The notes below the pieces were generated by a model, which made no database searches, had not been told where the DNA came from, and saw only the letters and a program-made list of their open reading frames with translations. DNA of 64,000 bases from Tragulus kanchil. Its lineage: Eukaryota > Chordata > Mammalia > Artiodactyla > Tragulidae. Numbering within the stretch: the first letter of the stretch is position 1; each line of letters begins with the position of its first letter. The stretch covers positions 62,767,394 to 62,831,393 of the forward strand of contig JAIOJX010000006.1 in NCBI GenBank assembly GCA_022376925.1, in the 5' to 3' direction. Positions 1 to 11,538 of the stretch are shown in pieces. The translations under genes were made by a program, and so were the position numbers.

Positions 1-59
1 TTATTTTGGGCGGGGTCAGGTTGGGGAGGGAGGGGAGCAGGCGGGCCACTTCTATTGGT

Positions 60-303
60 CTTTCATTTATCTGTTTTCATCCATCTTTGTTCTTTGGCTC
101 ATGTGGGCCTCCCATCTCAGTGGCATCTGTCGTCGCAGAGTGCTGGCTCTGAGCACATGCACTCCAGAGCTCCGGCTCAGTAATTGGACACATCAGTCCA
201 GCCGCTCTGTGGGATGTGGGATCTTCCCAGGTCAGGGATCAAACCGGCACCCCTTGCACTGCAAGGCGGTGTCCTTACCCACGGGACCACCAGGGGAAGC
301 CCC
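60..303 (-). mobile_element. CHR-type tRNA-derived SINE
   Basis: Read on the minus strand it starts with the tRNA-like head 'cttcccctggtggtcc' near 300. It passes through the cctgacctgggaagatccca block and the ggacattcagagc-type middle, and ends in the 'ccatctttgttctttggc' tail region near 75. The same family recurs at 6297, 7434, 32064 and 34797, so it is recognised by comparison inside the window. It sits inside L1 5' sequence. No clean target-site duplication was found. Confidence 0.8.
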
Positions 304-2330
304 TTGCCAGGTTTGGGGGTTGAATTCTTTCTTTCTTTAGGTTTCTACCTTCGTAAGGTTGGTCCAGTGGTTTGTGTAAACTTCACGTAGGGTGTGAGAG
401 GAGGTGGGTTTTTATTTTTTATTTTTATTTTTTCCCTCTGATGGGCAGGCCTGAGTTAGGTCTGCTGATAATTGGGTTTGTATTTTTGTCTTGTTTGTTG
501 TTTGGATGAGGCATCTTACCCAGGGTGTTACTGGTGGTTGGGTGATGCCAGGTCTTGCATACAAATGCTTGCCTTATGAAAGTTCTTGCTGTTTAATGCT
601 CTCTAGTGATAGGTGTTCTCTGATAGTGTAGGGTCTTGGGGTCAGTACTCCCTCTCTGAAGTCCCACGGCTTGACCCCTGTCAGGGAATGGAGATTCCAT
701 GGCTGGCTTGTTATGACATTAAATGGTATTAAAATAAATATACACAAATGAGAAACAGAAGGTGCACCCCTGACAAATTGCAATTAAAATATCATGTGAA
801 TATTATCTAACATACTGGAATATACACACATAAGCAGCCATAACAAAACCCAAAGAGTCCAAAAACTACAGTACAATAAATTAACCCAGCAGATAGAGGA
901 AGCCAAAAACGATATCTACCAGTTAAGAACCAAAATAACTAAAGCACAAATTGCAAAATAATACTAGAGCAAGGCCCCAATTGGGGATAAAGCAATGAAA
1001 ACAAAACAAAGAAATATGATGAGGAAAAGAAAGAAGAGGAAGAAAAAATAGAAAGGAAAGAGGAGTAATGCAAAGTTAAATAGAGAAAAATAAAGATTTG
1101 TATGTATTAAAGTTCAGTGTAATAGGGAAAGAACAGTAGAGAAAGAAATCAAAGAAATCGTTCTAGAAAAGAATAATAGATATAAAAAATTTAAAAATTA
1201 GAACAAAGAGAGAGAAAAATATAGAAAAACAAAACCCCCAACTGAACCACAAAAAGCCAATGTAGAAGCAGAACTATATAACCAAAATAAAATATGTGAT
1301 TTTTAAAAAACTGTAAAAACTTGAATATGTTTAAAAGTGCTAATAAAATTGACAACTACAAAAGCAGAGAGAGGGTGAAGGGAGGAAAAATAATAAGAGG
1401 TCGGGGGGAGGAGAAAAAAAATTCAGAAGCAGTTCCTTAGCAGGTCAAAATGTAAAAACGATAAATGTTTTTGCTTTGGGGTCTCTGCTGTTAGCAACCT
1501 TTCCCAAGCTAGCTATGCAGGAGCACAGGCAACTATTGTCAAAGGAGATACAGCATTATGAGGGCTTTTCTAGCTTGTGGCAGATCCGCCCAGTGAGAAT
1601 TGAGCATGAAGGAGGTGCAGCCGCTTGGCTCGCAGGGACTCAAGTGGCGCCAAGTGTTCAGAGACATAGATTGCCTCACCTGTAGGAGCTAAGGCCCTAT
1701 CTTTTCCTTGCCTCTGGCAGTAATCAGATCAGAAGGCCGCCTTTACTGGTTCTTCTGTAGTTACACCTGTTCAATCACTAAAAGCCTCCTTCCTTGGCTG
1801 AGGTACCTCAGGCACTTGATATTTAATCCAATTATCAACTGATGGGTGGAGCTCTGTTCCCTCCCTGGCGTTTGGCCTGAGGTTAAATGGTGACCCTCTC
1901 CAGAAGGACCTACTCCAGCATGCTGCACCAGGACCACTGCCACAGTGTCCCTGACCCCCTGGCAGGCCACCATCGATGCACGTCTCTGCCAAAGACTTCA
2001 GAATACTCAGAGGCAAGTCTGGCTCAGTCTCATATGGAATGACTGCTCCCTCTGCTGGATCTTGGTGCACACAAAGTTTTGTTTGAGCCTTCCCACTGTC
2101 TCTGTCAGGGTTTGTGGTTTGATTTTGAAAACACAATTATGCCTCTCCTACCATCTTGTTGCAGCTTCTCCTTTGCTCTTGGATGCTGAGTATCTTTTTT
2201 TGTTTGGTGCAAACAAACTTCCTCCTGTCAATGATTTTTCAACAGTTATTTGCAATTCTGGTACTCTCACAAGAAAAGACAAGTGCACATCCTTCTACTC
2301 ATCCATTTTCCCACTCCCCTGTCTCTTTCT
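304..2330 (-). mobile_element. L1 5' region (5'UTR), minus strand
   Basis: This is ruminant-type L1 5' sequence running from about 2330 leftwards. It aligns by eye with the second L1 of the window: the 'gctggtggttgggtgatg' block (near 525 here, near 43470 there), the 'aaagatttgtatgtatta' block (near 1093 and 45148) and the 'agtctggctcagtctcat' block (near 2010 and 45613). It lacks a readable ORF1, and positions 1-59 may be more of the same element beyond the inserted SINE. The two L1 copies differ at many sites, so this one is an older or different subfamily. Open frames inside it are not genes. Confidence 0.75.
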
Positions 2331-2799
2331 TTTCTTTTCTTTTCTTTTTTAAGCAAAACCAGAAACAGTCTGGCCTTTGAAAACATTATTGAGCTGCCAG
2401 ATCAATTCTGGGCTGCTCATTTATGGGGTTCTCATTAAATGAGGTAAACAGAGGAACTAATTTATTACAGGTGTTGTTTTTCAAGTTGTTAGTCAAAATC
2501 TAAAAATCAATTTGAGAAAAAATACCATCTTAATAACACTGAGTTCTCCAGTCCATAAAAATAGAATCCATTTATTTGGGTCTTTAATTTCCATCAGCAA
2601 TATTTTATAGTTTAGAATGTATATACCTTGTTTATTAAATTTTGAAGTATTTTTTTCCCTTTGACACTATAATAAATGGAATTGTCTCCTTAATTTCAAT
2701 TTTGGATTGCTCATTAAAGGGTATATAAATGTAATTGACCTGGACATATTAATCTGATAGTATAAGGTATTACACTGATTCTTCAGATGTTAAATCAGC
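2331..2799. other. No recognised feature; short TTTTC tract at its left end
   Basis: A (TTTTC)n run lies at about 2328-2351, next to the L1 5' end. The rest is AT-rich sequence in which I recognise nothing. Confidence 0.5.
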
Positions 2800-3352
2800 T
2801 ATGGTGGACATAATCTTAGTGTGGCATCCATGATCTCTATATCCAGATACTAATCACTATCCTCTTGATTTTGATCAAAACTGGTGACTTGCTTGTGATA
2901 AATAGGAGTAAATATAACTCAATATGTGAAATTACATGATTACATAAGGTTGTAATGCCTGGAGTCTCTTTACACCTTGATGGCTTTGAAGAAGGGGATA
3001 TACTGAAGAATTTCAAGTAAACAGAAAATGCAAGCAACTTCCAGAAGCTTAGAGTGGTGTCTGTGCAACAACCAGGAAGTAACTAAGTTCCTATAGCCAT
3101 GAAGAACTGCCAAAATCCTGAGTGAGCTTGTAGGAAGATTCATCTTGAGCTGAGCCTCATGTAGCTCCAGATGGCATACTGATTGTAGCCTTTTGGAATA
3201 CTAAGTCCAGGGCCCAAGTAAACTGTGCCTTAGCTCCTGACCCCAAAAAAACCTGTGAGATTACAAATCAAACTTGGATAATTAAAATAAAAGGCATGTT
3301 CTTTTAAGCTGCTAAAATTATGGTAACATTGTTATATAACAGTAGCCATTGT
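2800..3352 (+). mobile_element. Solo LTR remnant, MLT1-like (ERVL-MaLR)
   Basis: The segment has the order of an old MaLR LTR: a 'ggtgacttgcttgtgataaa' block near 2882, a gagctgagcc-type middle, 'ctcctgaccc' near 3234, 'tgtgagattacaaatc' near 3254 and the closing 'ttaagctgctaaaattatgg' at 3305 with an 'aacagtagcc' end. It is heavily diverged. The family is recognised from the known LTR consensus pattern. No internal retroviral sequence is visible, so it is a solo LTR. Confidence 0.6.
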
Positions 3353-3354
3353 GC

Positions 3355-4680
3355 AAACCTTGGATTCCTAAGATAAATCATACTTCACTATATGTTTCTG
3401 GATTCCACTTGCTAATATTTTTTTGAATGTTTTTGGGTCACTTTTTACAAGTGATAATGATCTGTAGAGTTCTTCTGATGTTTTGTTTGGGTTTGTTATC
3501 TATGACCCCAGAGAATTAGTTGGAAAGTTTTCCCTCTTCTAAAATATTTCCAGAGAGTCAAATTTTTAGTTGATTTTCTCCAGTGTTTTTTCTATTTTTC
3601 ATTTGATTGATTTCTACTCAGATCTATGGTAGTTCTTTGCTTTGGCTTGTTTGGGCTTTTCTTGCTCTTCTTTTTCTACTTTCTTAAGGCAGAAGCTTGG
3701 GTTATGGTTTGGGGATCTTTCCTCTTTTCTAATACAGGCTTTTAAAGCTATAAATTTACTCCTAATTACCATGTCAGCTGCATCCCATAAAAATGATATG
3801 TTGTGTCTTCATTTTTGGTCAGTTTAAAATATCTTCTAATTCTCTTGTGATTTATTTTTTGATAAATATAGTATGCTGTTTGATTTTTAAATATTTTAGA
3901 TTTCACAGGTTTTCTTCTGGTGCTGATTTTAAATTTAATTCTACTGTAGCCAGAGGATATACTTTGTATGTTTGTAATTCTTCTAAATTTGTTGAGGATT
4001 TTTATTGCCCAACATGTGGTCTAACCTGAAAATTGTTCTGTGTATGTTTCAAAACTTTTGCCACCTTTTGTTTCTGAGTAGAGTGTACTATTGAGCCATA
4101 TTGGCTGAAAATATTCAAGTTTTCAATACGTATTTATGTTTATCTCTCTTGGGGTTCAATGAGCTTTGTCAATGTGTAAATCAATGTTTTCTCCAAATCT
4201 CAGAACACTTCAGCCATCATTTCATTGAATTATTTTCCATTTTCCTCTTTCATCTCCTTTTATGATTGTCACTATGTGTATATTGGAATGCAAAATGGTA
4301 CCCATATTTCACACCATTTTTCCTCAATGCTTTTTTTATATGTTCTTCAGTTGCATGGTTTTGATTGATCTTGTCTTCAAGTCCACTGATCCTTTCTTCT
4401 GTCATCTGAAATCTGCTGTAAAGCCATTTAGTAAATTATCATTTTAGGTACTATTTTTTCATTCTAGAATTTCTATTTGGTCTTTTAAAAATAAAATATA
4501 TTAATTGATATTCCCTATTTGATGACTCATAATAATTATTTTGTTAATGCTTAAGAATGCCTTTATTTAATTCTTTGAACATATTATTATATCTGTTTTG
4601 GAGTCTTTGCTAAGTTGAATATTGGGAGAAATCAGAGATAATTTCTGCTTTAATCCTGGGGAACACATTCACTTGTTTTT
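3355..4680 (-). mobile_element. Ancient L1 (L1M-type), antisense
   Basis: On the plus strand this reads as reverse-complement L1 ORF2 and upstream sequence. Examples are the 'tgctaatatttttttgaatg' block near 3411, the 'actttgtatgtttgtaattc' block at 3961 followed by 'aaatttgttgagg', the 'gtccactgatcctttcttct' block at 4381, and 'tctatttggtc' near 4470. It is highly diverged with many stops. The right boundary is uncertain and older L1 sequence may continue towards 5.8 kb. Confidence 0.6.
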
Positions 4681-5882
4681 TAATACTTTGGTGAAAACTC
4701 AACCTTTAAATAATTTCATAGCAACTGTGGATTTTTATCACCTACTATTTGTTTCTTTGGTGACTTAGCTAAACTAAGTCTCTAGGTTCTTTCTTCCACA
4801 CTGTGTGTGACCTCGGAAGCCTTGATCAGTTTTTTAATTCTTTTGTTAAAATTTTAAGTCTGACACTTAAGCCATTGCTCTAAGGCCAGTCTAGCCAAGT
4901 AGTCTACATTGATTGGTCCAGTTTTGGGCTTAAACTTTTTAAATAAGGAAATCTTCTGCTCTTCACTAGTGGACCTGTATTTTGGTTGCATACATTCAGA
5001 ACTCAGACAGTTTCCAAGTTTCTTCTTGTTTTTATTTTTCTAGGCTTGAACCATCACATTTAGCCAGGGATACATAGATATCTAGACACCTCTTTAGTTT
5101 ATCCTGTGCATGCATTCATCCTTGCATCTGTTTTCAGCTTCTCAGAACACCAGGGATATGTAGGAACTTATCAGAGTTCAAATACTTTTTTTTAATTTTC
5201 AACTGGTCTTCAGGCAGCTGCTTGTCTCAAAAAGTACGAGTCTCAGGTTACTTGAAATATTAGATGGCCTTGCCATCTAAGATAGCTATTATTTTTAGTA
5301 ATGCCACTAGACATGAGCTTTTTTCCAAGTTAATCCTGCACAACAGTGAAGCTACCAGTCCTCATGGCTTGTTCTTCTCTGGTACAACTCCTGAACCATG
5401 AAGCTGGAGGAGGGAGAATTATGATGAAGTCATTCTCAGTTAAAATGCCATGGATTCTCATGGTTCTTACCAAGGTTTACTATTCTTTTCTTTAAACTTC
5501 TCTCAGTTGGTTGTATGATTTAGTCAACATTGAGTCCTTAAATGACTATTTGTATCTATTTCATCTTATCACCGCTTTTTGGTGATTAAATTTACAAAAC
5601 TCTTCTTTCAGTCAATCCAGAACTTATCCTTTAAATTTTCCCTCATGTAAGCTGTCTATTTGCGCCACTTTGGGAGAAAATTCCTTAGTACTATTTTCGT
5701 TTCCATCTAGGTCTATTCTTTTTTACCTTCTTTGCTTGGGCTGTTTGGTATCTATGAGTCTGGGGTGAAGTGATGGGTGGCAATTGTGCATGTTTGTTAA
5801 ATTTCCAAGTTTTTCTCTAGTGTTTTCCTTCTTATGAAATCTTACTCTAATTTTATGGTGAAATACCCTGTTGAAATTCTCT
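4681..5882. other. AT-rich stretch, no confident feature
   Basis: I see no coding frame or recognisable young repeat. It may be the continuation of the ancient L1 on its left. Confidence 0.4.
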
Positions 5883-6296
5883 AGGTAGACCATTTAACTT
5901 CTCTTCCATTTTCTGTACCTCATTTCATTGAGGTTTTTGTCTTTCAGTTAACTCATTTGCTGCCTCTTTATTCATACTGAACACAGCACCTCTTCCAGGG
6001 GCAATAATACTATTGCCCTACTCCAGTTTCAAAGAGAGGATTCTGCTGTTCACTTACATGTTCTTCATGACTTATGGTAACTACTATCATAAGAGCTATT
6101 CTGAAAACCTATAGTCCAAGGACAGATCTTAGACTTTATTTACCAAGGGGTTCCTTGCATAGGTCAATCTTCCTGTGGAAGAGATCAGTTACCTAACAAC
6201 TCATTGGGATCTCTAAGCGCTTCATTTACTCTCAAGTATACATCTAATCAGGAACTACACTTGTTTAACTGCGTAGTTAAAATTAAGCACAGGTGA

Positions 6297-6545
6297 GACT
6301 TCCCCGGTGGTTCAGTGGGTAAAGAGACTGCCTTGCAGTGCAAGGGGCACCAGTTCGATCCCTGAACTGGGAAAATCCATTGTGCCATGGAGCAGCTGGA
6401 CCAGCGTGTCCAATTAGGAGCCAGCGCTCTGGAGCGCATGTGTCCAGAGCCAGTTCTCTGAAGTGAGAAAGGGCACTTCAATGGGAGGCCCACACATGCC
6501 AAAGAATTAAAAGATGGATGAAAATAAAAATATAAATAAAAGAGG
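6297..6545 (+). mobile_element. CHR-type SINE (copy A)
   Basis: It has a tRNA-like head ('acttccccggtggttcagtg'), a middle with 'ctctggagcgcatgtgtcc', and a tail of 'gatggatgaaaataaaaata'. Same family as 60-303 on the other strand. Its first 115 bp differ from copy B at 16 positions while the flanks are identical. Confidence 0.85.
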
Positions 6546-6662
6546 CATGGTGGGGAAAAAGAAAAAAAATTAAACACAGGTGGTAAGCAGATTCCAGAAT
6601 AAGTGGCATAGTCTGTTTTCCGAAGCACAAGTTATTTTAGAATTTTAAAGAAGTTTTCCGAG

Positions 6663-6814
6663 AGGTTGGGGAGGAGGGTAGAATTGATTTGTATGTACAC
6701 TACCATGTGTAAAACAGATAGCTAATGGGAAGCTGCTGCATAACACAGAGAGTTCACCTCAGTGTTCTGTGATGACCTAGAGGGGCAGGATGGGCAGGTG
6801 GGAGGGAGATTCAA
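6663..6814 (+). mobile_element. L1 3'UTR fragment (copy A)
   Basis: Contains the ruminant L1 3'UTR string 'aaaacagatagctaatggga' followed by 'agctgctgcataacacagag' and 'gacctagaggggcaggatgg'. It is interrupted on the right by a Bov-tA SINE. Confidence 0.75.
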
Positions 6815-6817
6815 GAG

Positions 6818-7008
6818 GGTGCTAAATCACTTCAGTCATATCCAACTCTTTGCAACCCTATGGACTGTAACTTGCTAGGCTTCTCTGTCTCTGGGGATTC
6901 TCCAGGCAAGAATACTGGAGTGGGTTACCATACCCTTCTCCAGGGGATCTTCCCAACTCAGGAATGGAACCCATGTCTCTTGTGTCTCCTGCATTGGCAT
7001 AGAGATGC
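6818..7008 (-). mobile_element. Bov-tA SINE, cut by duplication junction (copy A)
   Basis: Plus strand reads the reverse complement of Bov-tA: 'cactcttt'-type start, 'ctccaggcaagaatactgga', 'tctccaggggatcttccca'. It ends abruptly at the junction and lacks the final head bases that copy B has. Confidence 0.85.
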
Positions 7009-7433
7009 CCGTGTGATACAGGTAGACCATTTAACTTCTCTTCCATTTTCTGTACCTCATTTCATTGAGGTTTTTGTCTTTCAGTTAACTCATTTGCTGC
7101 CTCTTTATTCATACTGAACACAGCACCTCTTCCAGGGGCAATAATACTATTGCCCTACTCCAGTTTCAAAGAGAGGATTCTGCTGTTCACTTACATGTTC
7201 TTCATGACTTATGGTAACTACTATCATAAGAGCTATTCTGAAAACCTATAGTCCAAGGACAGATCTTAGACTTTATTTACCAAGGGGTTCCTTGCATAGG
7301 TCAATCTTCCTGTGGAAGAGATCAGTTACCTAACAACTCATTGGGATCTCTAAGCGCTTCATTTACTCTCAAGTATACATCTAATCAGGAACTACACTTG
7401 TTTAACTGCGTAGTTAAAATTAAGCACAGGTGA

Positions 7434-7682
7434 GACTTCCCTGGTGGTTCAGTGGGTAAAGAGTCCACCTTGCAGTGCAAGGGGTACCAGTTCGATCACT
7501 GGCCTGGGAAGATCCCATATGCCATGGAGCATCTGGACTGGTGTGTCCAATTAGGAGCCAGCGCTCTGGAGCGCATGTGTCCAGAGCCAGTTCTCTGAAG
7601 TGAGAAAGGGCACTTCAATGGGAGGCCCACACATGCCAAAGAATTAAAAGATGGATGAAAATAAAAATATAAATAAAAGAGG
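7434..7682 (+). mobile_element. CHR-type SINE (copy B)
   Basis: Counterpart of 6297-6545 in the second duplication unit. The head region carries a different set of bases from copy A. Confidence 0.85.
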
Positions 7683-7799
7683 CATGGTGGGGAAAAAGAA
7701 AAAAAATTAAACACAGGTGGTAAGCAGATTCCAGAATAAGTGGCATAGTCTGTTTTCCGAAGCACAAGTTATTTTAGAATTTTAAAGAAGTTTTCCGAG

Positions 7800-7952
7800 A
7801 GGTTGGGGAGGAGGGTAGAATTGATTTGTATGTACACTACCATGTGTAAAACAGATAGCTAATGGGAAGCTGCTGCATAACACAGAGAGTTCACCTCAGT
7901 GTTCTGTGATGACCTAGAGGGGCAGGATGGGCAGGTGGGAGGGAGATTCAAG
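7800..7952 (+). mobile_element. L1 3'UTR, left part (copy B)
   Basis: Same L1 3'UTR block as 6663-6814. In this copy the L1 resumes beyond the Bov-tA at 8161. Confidence 0.75.
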
Positions 7953-7954
7953 AG

Positions 7955-8160
7955 GGTGCTAAATCACTTCAGTCATATCCAACTCTTTGCAACCCTATGG
8001 ACTGTAACTTGCTAGGCTTCTCTGTCTCTGGGGATTCTCCAGGCAAGAATACTGGAGTGGGTTACCATACCCTTCTCCAGGGGATCTTCCCAACTCAGGA
8101 ATGGAACCCATGTCTCTTGTGTCTCCTGCATTGGCATAGAGATGCTTTACCTCACCTGGG
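7955..8160 (-). mobile_element. Bov-tA SINE nested in L1 3'UTR (copy B)
   Basis: Complete reverse-complement Bov-tA ending in 'tttacctcacctgggaa'. It splits L1 3'UTR sequence, which dates it after the L1. Confidence 0.85.
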
Positions 8161-8262
8161 AAGGTGATAAATGTATACACATAGCTGATTCATGTTGCTA
8201 TATAGCAGAAAATAGCATAACATTGTAAAGCAATTATACTTTAATTAAAAATTAAAATTAAA
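8161..8262 (+). mobile_element. L1 3' terminus
   Basis: Carries the L1 3'-end signature 'catagctgattcatgttgct', then 'cattgtaaagcaattatact' and an A-rich end (taattaaaaattaaaa). Confidence 0.8.
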
Positions 8263-9002
8263 AAAGACCCAATGCACAAGCTATAAAGAAAAAAATATAT
8301 TGTGGCTCAATCTATTTGGGATATAATATATATTTCATGACCTATTTTGGGGGGCATTTCAAGAAACTAGTATTATGTGGAATGCATTTTGGACAAAGTT
8401 GACCTATGCAATATGTAGATATTACATTCATGATATAAAGAATATTACCAAGAATTTAATTAGTACTATTATTATCATCAGTCCTGATTAGATCAAAGGT
8501 AAGACTATTTACCTCTCCCCACAAAAATGATTATGATTAAATAAAATAATGCCTCATAAAACAACACTAAAATGACTTGCAATTATAAATTCAAATGTAA
8601 TTTTTAGGTACAGTGAAATAATGCAGTCTTAGTTCTTAATTTCTCAGTGTAAAAAAGAAAGCTTTTCTTGACAAAGGTACATTCTGGTGATGCTGAGTTA
8701 AATGGCTAACAATTATAAAGTTTCATAGTCTATACTTTAAATTATTCTTTCATATTTGTTTCAAGATTCCAAAATTCTAAGAGGAAATAACACCCAATTT
8801 CAAAAGTAAACTTTGCATTTTAAAGTGAAAACAGGCAAGTTTTCCCTTATGTGGAACAAGCAATTTCTGAGCTGCAGTGAAATTAATCAACTTCTCAAGG
8901 GCAGCATTAACAGTCAATGCAAGACATTTGTTGAACAAATATCTATGGAAACTTCCTCTATGTGAGAACCCTGACCTTAAGAATATAGCTATCTCATTGG
9001 GA
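8263..9002. other. Unique AT-rich DNA
   Basis: No gene or clear repeat. A faint MIR/L2-like 'catttgttgaacaaatatct' string occurs near 8927. Confidence 0.4.
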
Positions 9003-9327
9003 AGTTGAATAAAAATTCAGGAAAGTTGTGGTAAATGCCATATGAGTCAGAGACATTTGATGAAGAAAGTAAGAATATTTACCTAAAATGAGTACAAAAA
9101 CTTTCTAGTAGATTTAACATTTGGACTGAACTTCGAATCATATAGCATCAAAGAATCAGAACACCTTAGATCTGAAGATCAAGGGTACAAATTCAGATTC
9201 TAAGCAGGTAGTATAAGGAAGATACGTGAGCTAAAGCCAAAATAATCAGGAATATTGGGACTGTGGGGAACTAGGAGGCCTTTGTCCTGTGTAAAAGAAG
9301 TAATCTGTTCTTTTTTGTTTGTTTGCT

Positions 9328-9372
9328 TGCTTTTTGTCACACTCTGTGGCAAGTAGGATCTTAGTTCCCTGT
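9328..9372 (-). mobile_element. Old tRNA-derived SINE fragment (copy A)
   Basis: The string 'taggatcttagttccctg' is the reverse complement of the CHR-type 'gggaactaagatcc' block. It abuts the Bov-tA and is probably an older SINE cut by it. The matching fragment in copy B is at 10585-10629. Confidence 0.5.
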
Positions 9373-9577
9373 GTGCGCATGCTCAGTCATGTTCAGCTCT
9401 TTGCCACCTTATGGACTGTAGTCTGCCAGGTTCCTCTGTTCATGGTATTCTCCAGGCAAGAATACTGGAGTGGATTTCCATCCCTTCCTCCAGGGGATCT
9501 TCCTGACGCAGAGATCAAACCCAGGTCTTCTGCATTGGCAGGTGGGTTCTCTACCAGTAGGGCCACCTGGGAAATTC
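9373..9577 (-). mobile_element. Bov-tA SINE (copy A)
   Basis: Reverse-complement Bov-tA from 'gcatgctcagtcatgttcag' to 'gggccacctgggaaattc', with the diagnostic 'ctccaggcaagaatactgga' core. The open frames across it are not genes. Confidence 0.9.
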
Positions 9578-10276
9578 TGTTCTTAAACACAGCAATTACT
9601 GCCAAATGAGAATGCAGGCCCAATATTGTCATTTCTGAAAATTTTCGCCTAAAGAACCTGAAATATTAGATATTTTTGTGACTCTTGCATAAATCTTGAA
9701 TCATAAATATTCACAACTAAATCCATCTGTTTTACAGCATCATGTAGGCCAGATTGGTTGTGAGCTGTTGATTTTGCTGTTTTCATTTTAACATAATCTG
9801 GTTTAACACTTGCTCACTTCAGAATTCTTGGATTTCCTTCATGATTTTTCCACCAAGTGGTTATCTACCCTCTAATTTAACTCCTCCTGAAATGGGAGTC
9901 TCAATGCCTGCCAAGGCAAGCTGACTATTAGAGTTTTCTTCCTTATACTTGTCCCCAAAATTTTACTAGTTTTTCCTGTGCACTACACAGTTCTTCTACA
10001 TAAGAACTTGGAGTATTTGAAAACAGCCTCATAAATTATGTTCCTCTTAATTCTAGTGCCTTCCACTTTTGCTCAACAATCATGATTTCAGGTTTCTTAC
10101 CACCTTAGTCTGTATGGAATCATTGATCTGTTTTCCTCAGTGCGTAATACCCAGAACTAAATGAGGTGTTCTAGGCAAAAAATATTACTACCCTAGCTCT
10201 AGGTATTACAGCTAATATCAGTCAGGTATCAGCTGAATGAAACTTAAAATAATCCCATATATTTTAGTAGAAAGGC

Positions 10277-11538
10277 AGTTGAATAAAAATTCAGGAAAGT
10301 TGTGGTAAATGCCATAGAATTGAAAGTAAGAATATTTACCTAAAATGAGTACAAAAACTTTCTAGTAGATTTAACATTTGGACTGAACTTCGAATCATAT
10401 AGCATCAAAGAATCAGAACACCTTAGATCTGAAGATCAAGGGTACAAATTCAGATTCTAAGCAGGTAGTATAAGGAAGATACGTGAGCTAAAGCCAAAAT
10501 AATCAGGAATATTGGGACTGTGGGGAACTAGGAGGCCTTTGTCCTGTGTAAAAGAAGTAATCTGTTCTTTTTTGTTTGTTTGCTTGCTTTTTGTCACACT
10601 CTGTGGCAAGTAGGATCTTAGTTCCCTGTGTGTGCATGCTCAGTCATGTTCAGCTCTTTGCCACCTTATGGACTGTAGTCTGCCAGGTTCCTCTGTTCAT
10701 GGTATTCTCCAGGCAAGAATACTGGAGTGGATTTCCATCCCTTCCTCCAGGGGATCTTCCTGACGCAGAGATCAAACCCAGGTCTTCTGCATTGGCAGGT
10801 GGGTTCTCTACCAGTAGGGCCACCTGGGAAATTCTGTTCTTAAACACAGCAATTACTGCCAAATGAGAATGCAGGCCCAATATTGTCATTTCTGAAAATT
10901 TTCGCCTAAAGAACCTGAAATATTAGATATTTTTGTGACTCTTGCATAAATCTTGAATCATAAATATTCACAACTAAATCCATCTGTTTTACAGCATCAT
11001 GTAGGCCAGATTGGTTGTGAGCTGTTGATTTTGCTGTTTTCATTTTAACATAATCTGGTTTAACACTTGCTCACTTCAGAATTCTTGGATTTCCTTCATG
11101 ATTTTTCCACCAAGTGGTTATCTACCCTCTAATTTAACTCCTCCTGAAATGGGAGTCTCAATGCCTGCCAAGGCAAGCTGACTATTAGAGTTTTCTTCCT
11201 TATACTTGTCCCCAAAATTTTACTAGTTTTTCCTGTGCACTACACAGTTCTTCTACATAAGAACTTGGAGTATTTGAAAACAGCCTCATAAATTATGTTC
11301 CTCTTAATTCTAGTGCCTTCCACTTTTGCTCAACAATCATGATTTCAGGTTTCTTACCACCTTAGTCTGTATGGAATCATTGATCTGTTTTCCTCAGTGC
11401 GTAATACCCAGAACTAAATGAGGTGTTCTAGGCAAAAAATATTACTACCCTAGCTCTAGGTATTACAGCTAATATCAGTCAGGTATCAGCTGAATGAAAC
11501 TTAAAATAATCCCATATATTTTAGTAGAAAGGCAGTTG
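10277..11538. repeat. Tandem duplication 2, copy B
   Basis: Second copy of 9003-10281. It runs into unique sequence after 'ggcagttg' at 11531. Confidence 0.95.
10630..10834 (-). mobile_element. Bov-tA SINE (copy B)
   Basis: Duplicate of 9373-9577 with one base change. Confidence 0.9.

Larger units (their letters stand above)
5883..7008. repeat. Tandem duplication 1, copy A
   Basis: This 1126-bp block is repeated at 7020-8145 (offset 1137). The copies look identical except for 16 substitutions confined to about 115 bp of the SINE at 6304-6412. Eleven filler bases (7009-7019) separate the copies. Confidence 0.95.
7020..8145. repeat. Tandem duplication 1, copy B
   Basis: Second copy of the block at 5883-7008. 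Only this copy runs on into the rest of the Bov-tA element and the L1 3' terminus, so it is the copy with the natural right flank. Confidence 0.95.
9003..10281. repeat. Tandem duplication 2, copy A
   Basis: Repeated at 10277-11538 (offset 1274 at the start, 1257 after a 17-bp net deletion in copy B near 10316). The junction overlaps in a 5-bp microhomology, agttg. One SNP is visible in the Bov-tA (gcgcat against gtgcat). Confidence 0.95.

Noticed and set aside
2800..3352. A complete endogenous retrovirus
   Set aside because: Only a diverged LTR-like segment is present; no gag, pol or env reading frames nearby.
6297..6400. Functional tRNA genes in the tRNA-like SINE heads
   Set aside because: The sequences continue into SINE bodies and tails and do not show a complete intact cloverleaf; they are SINE promoters at most.
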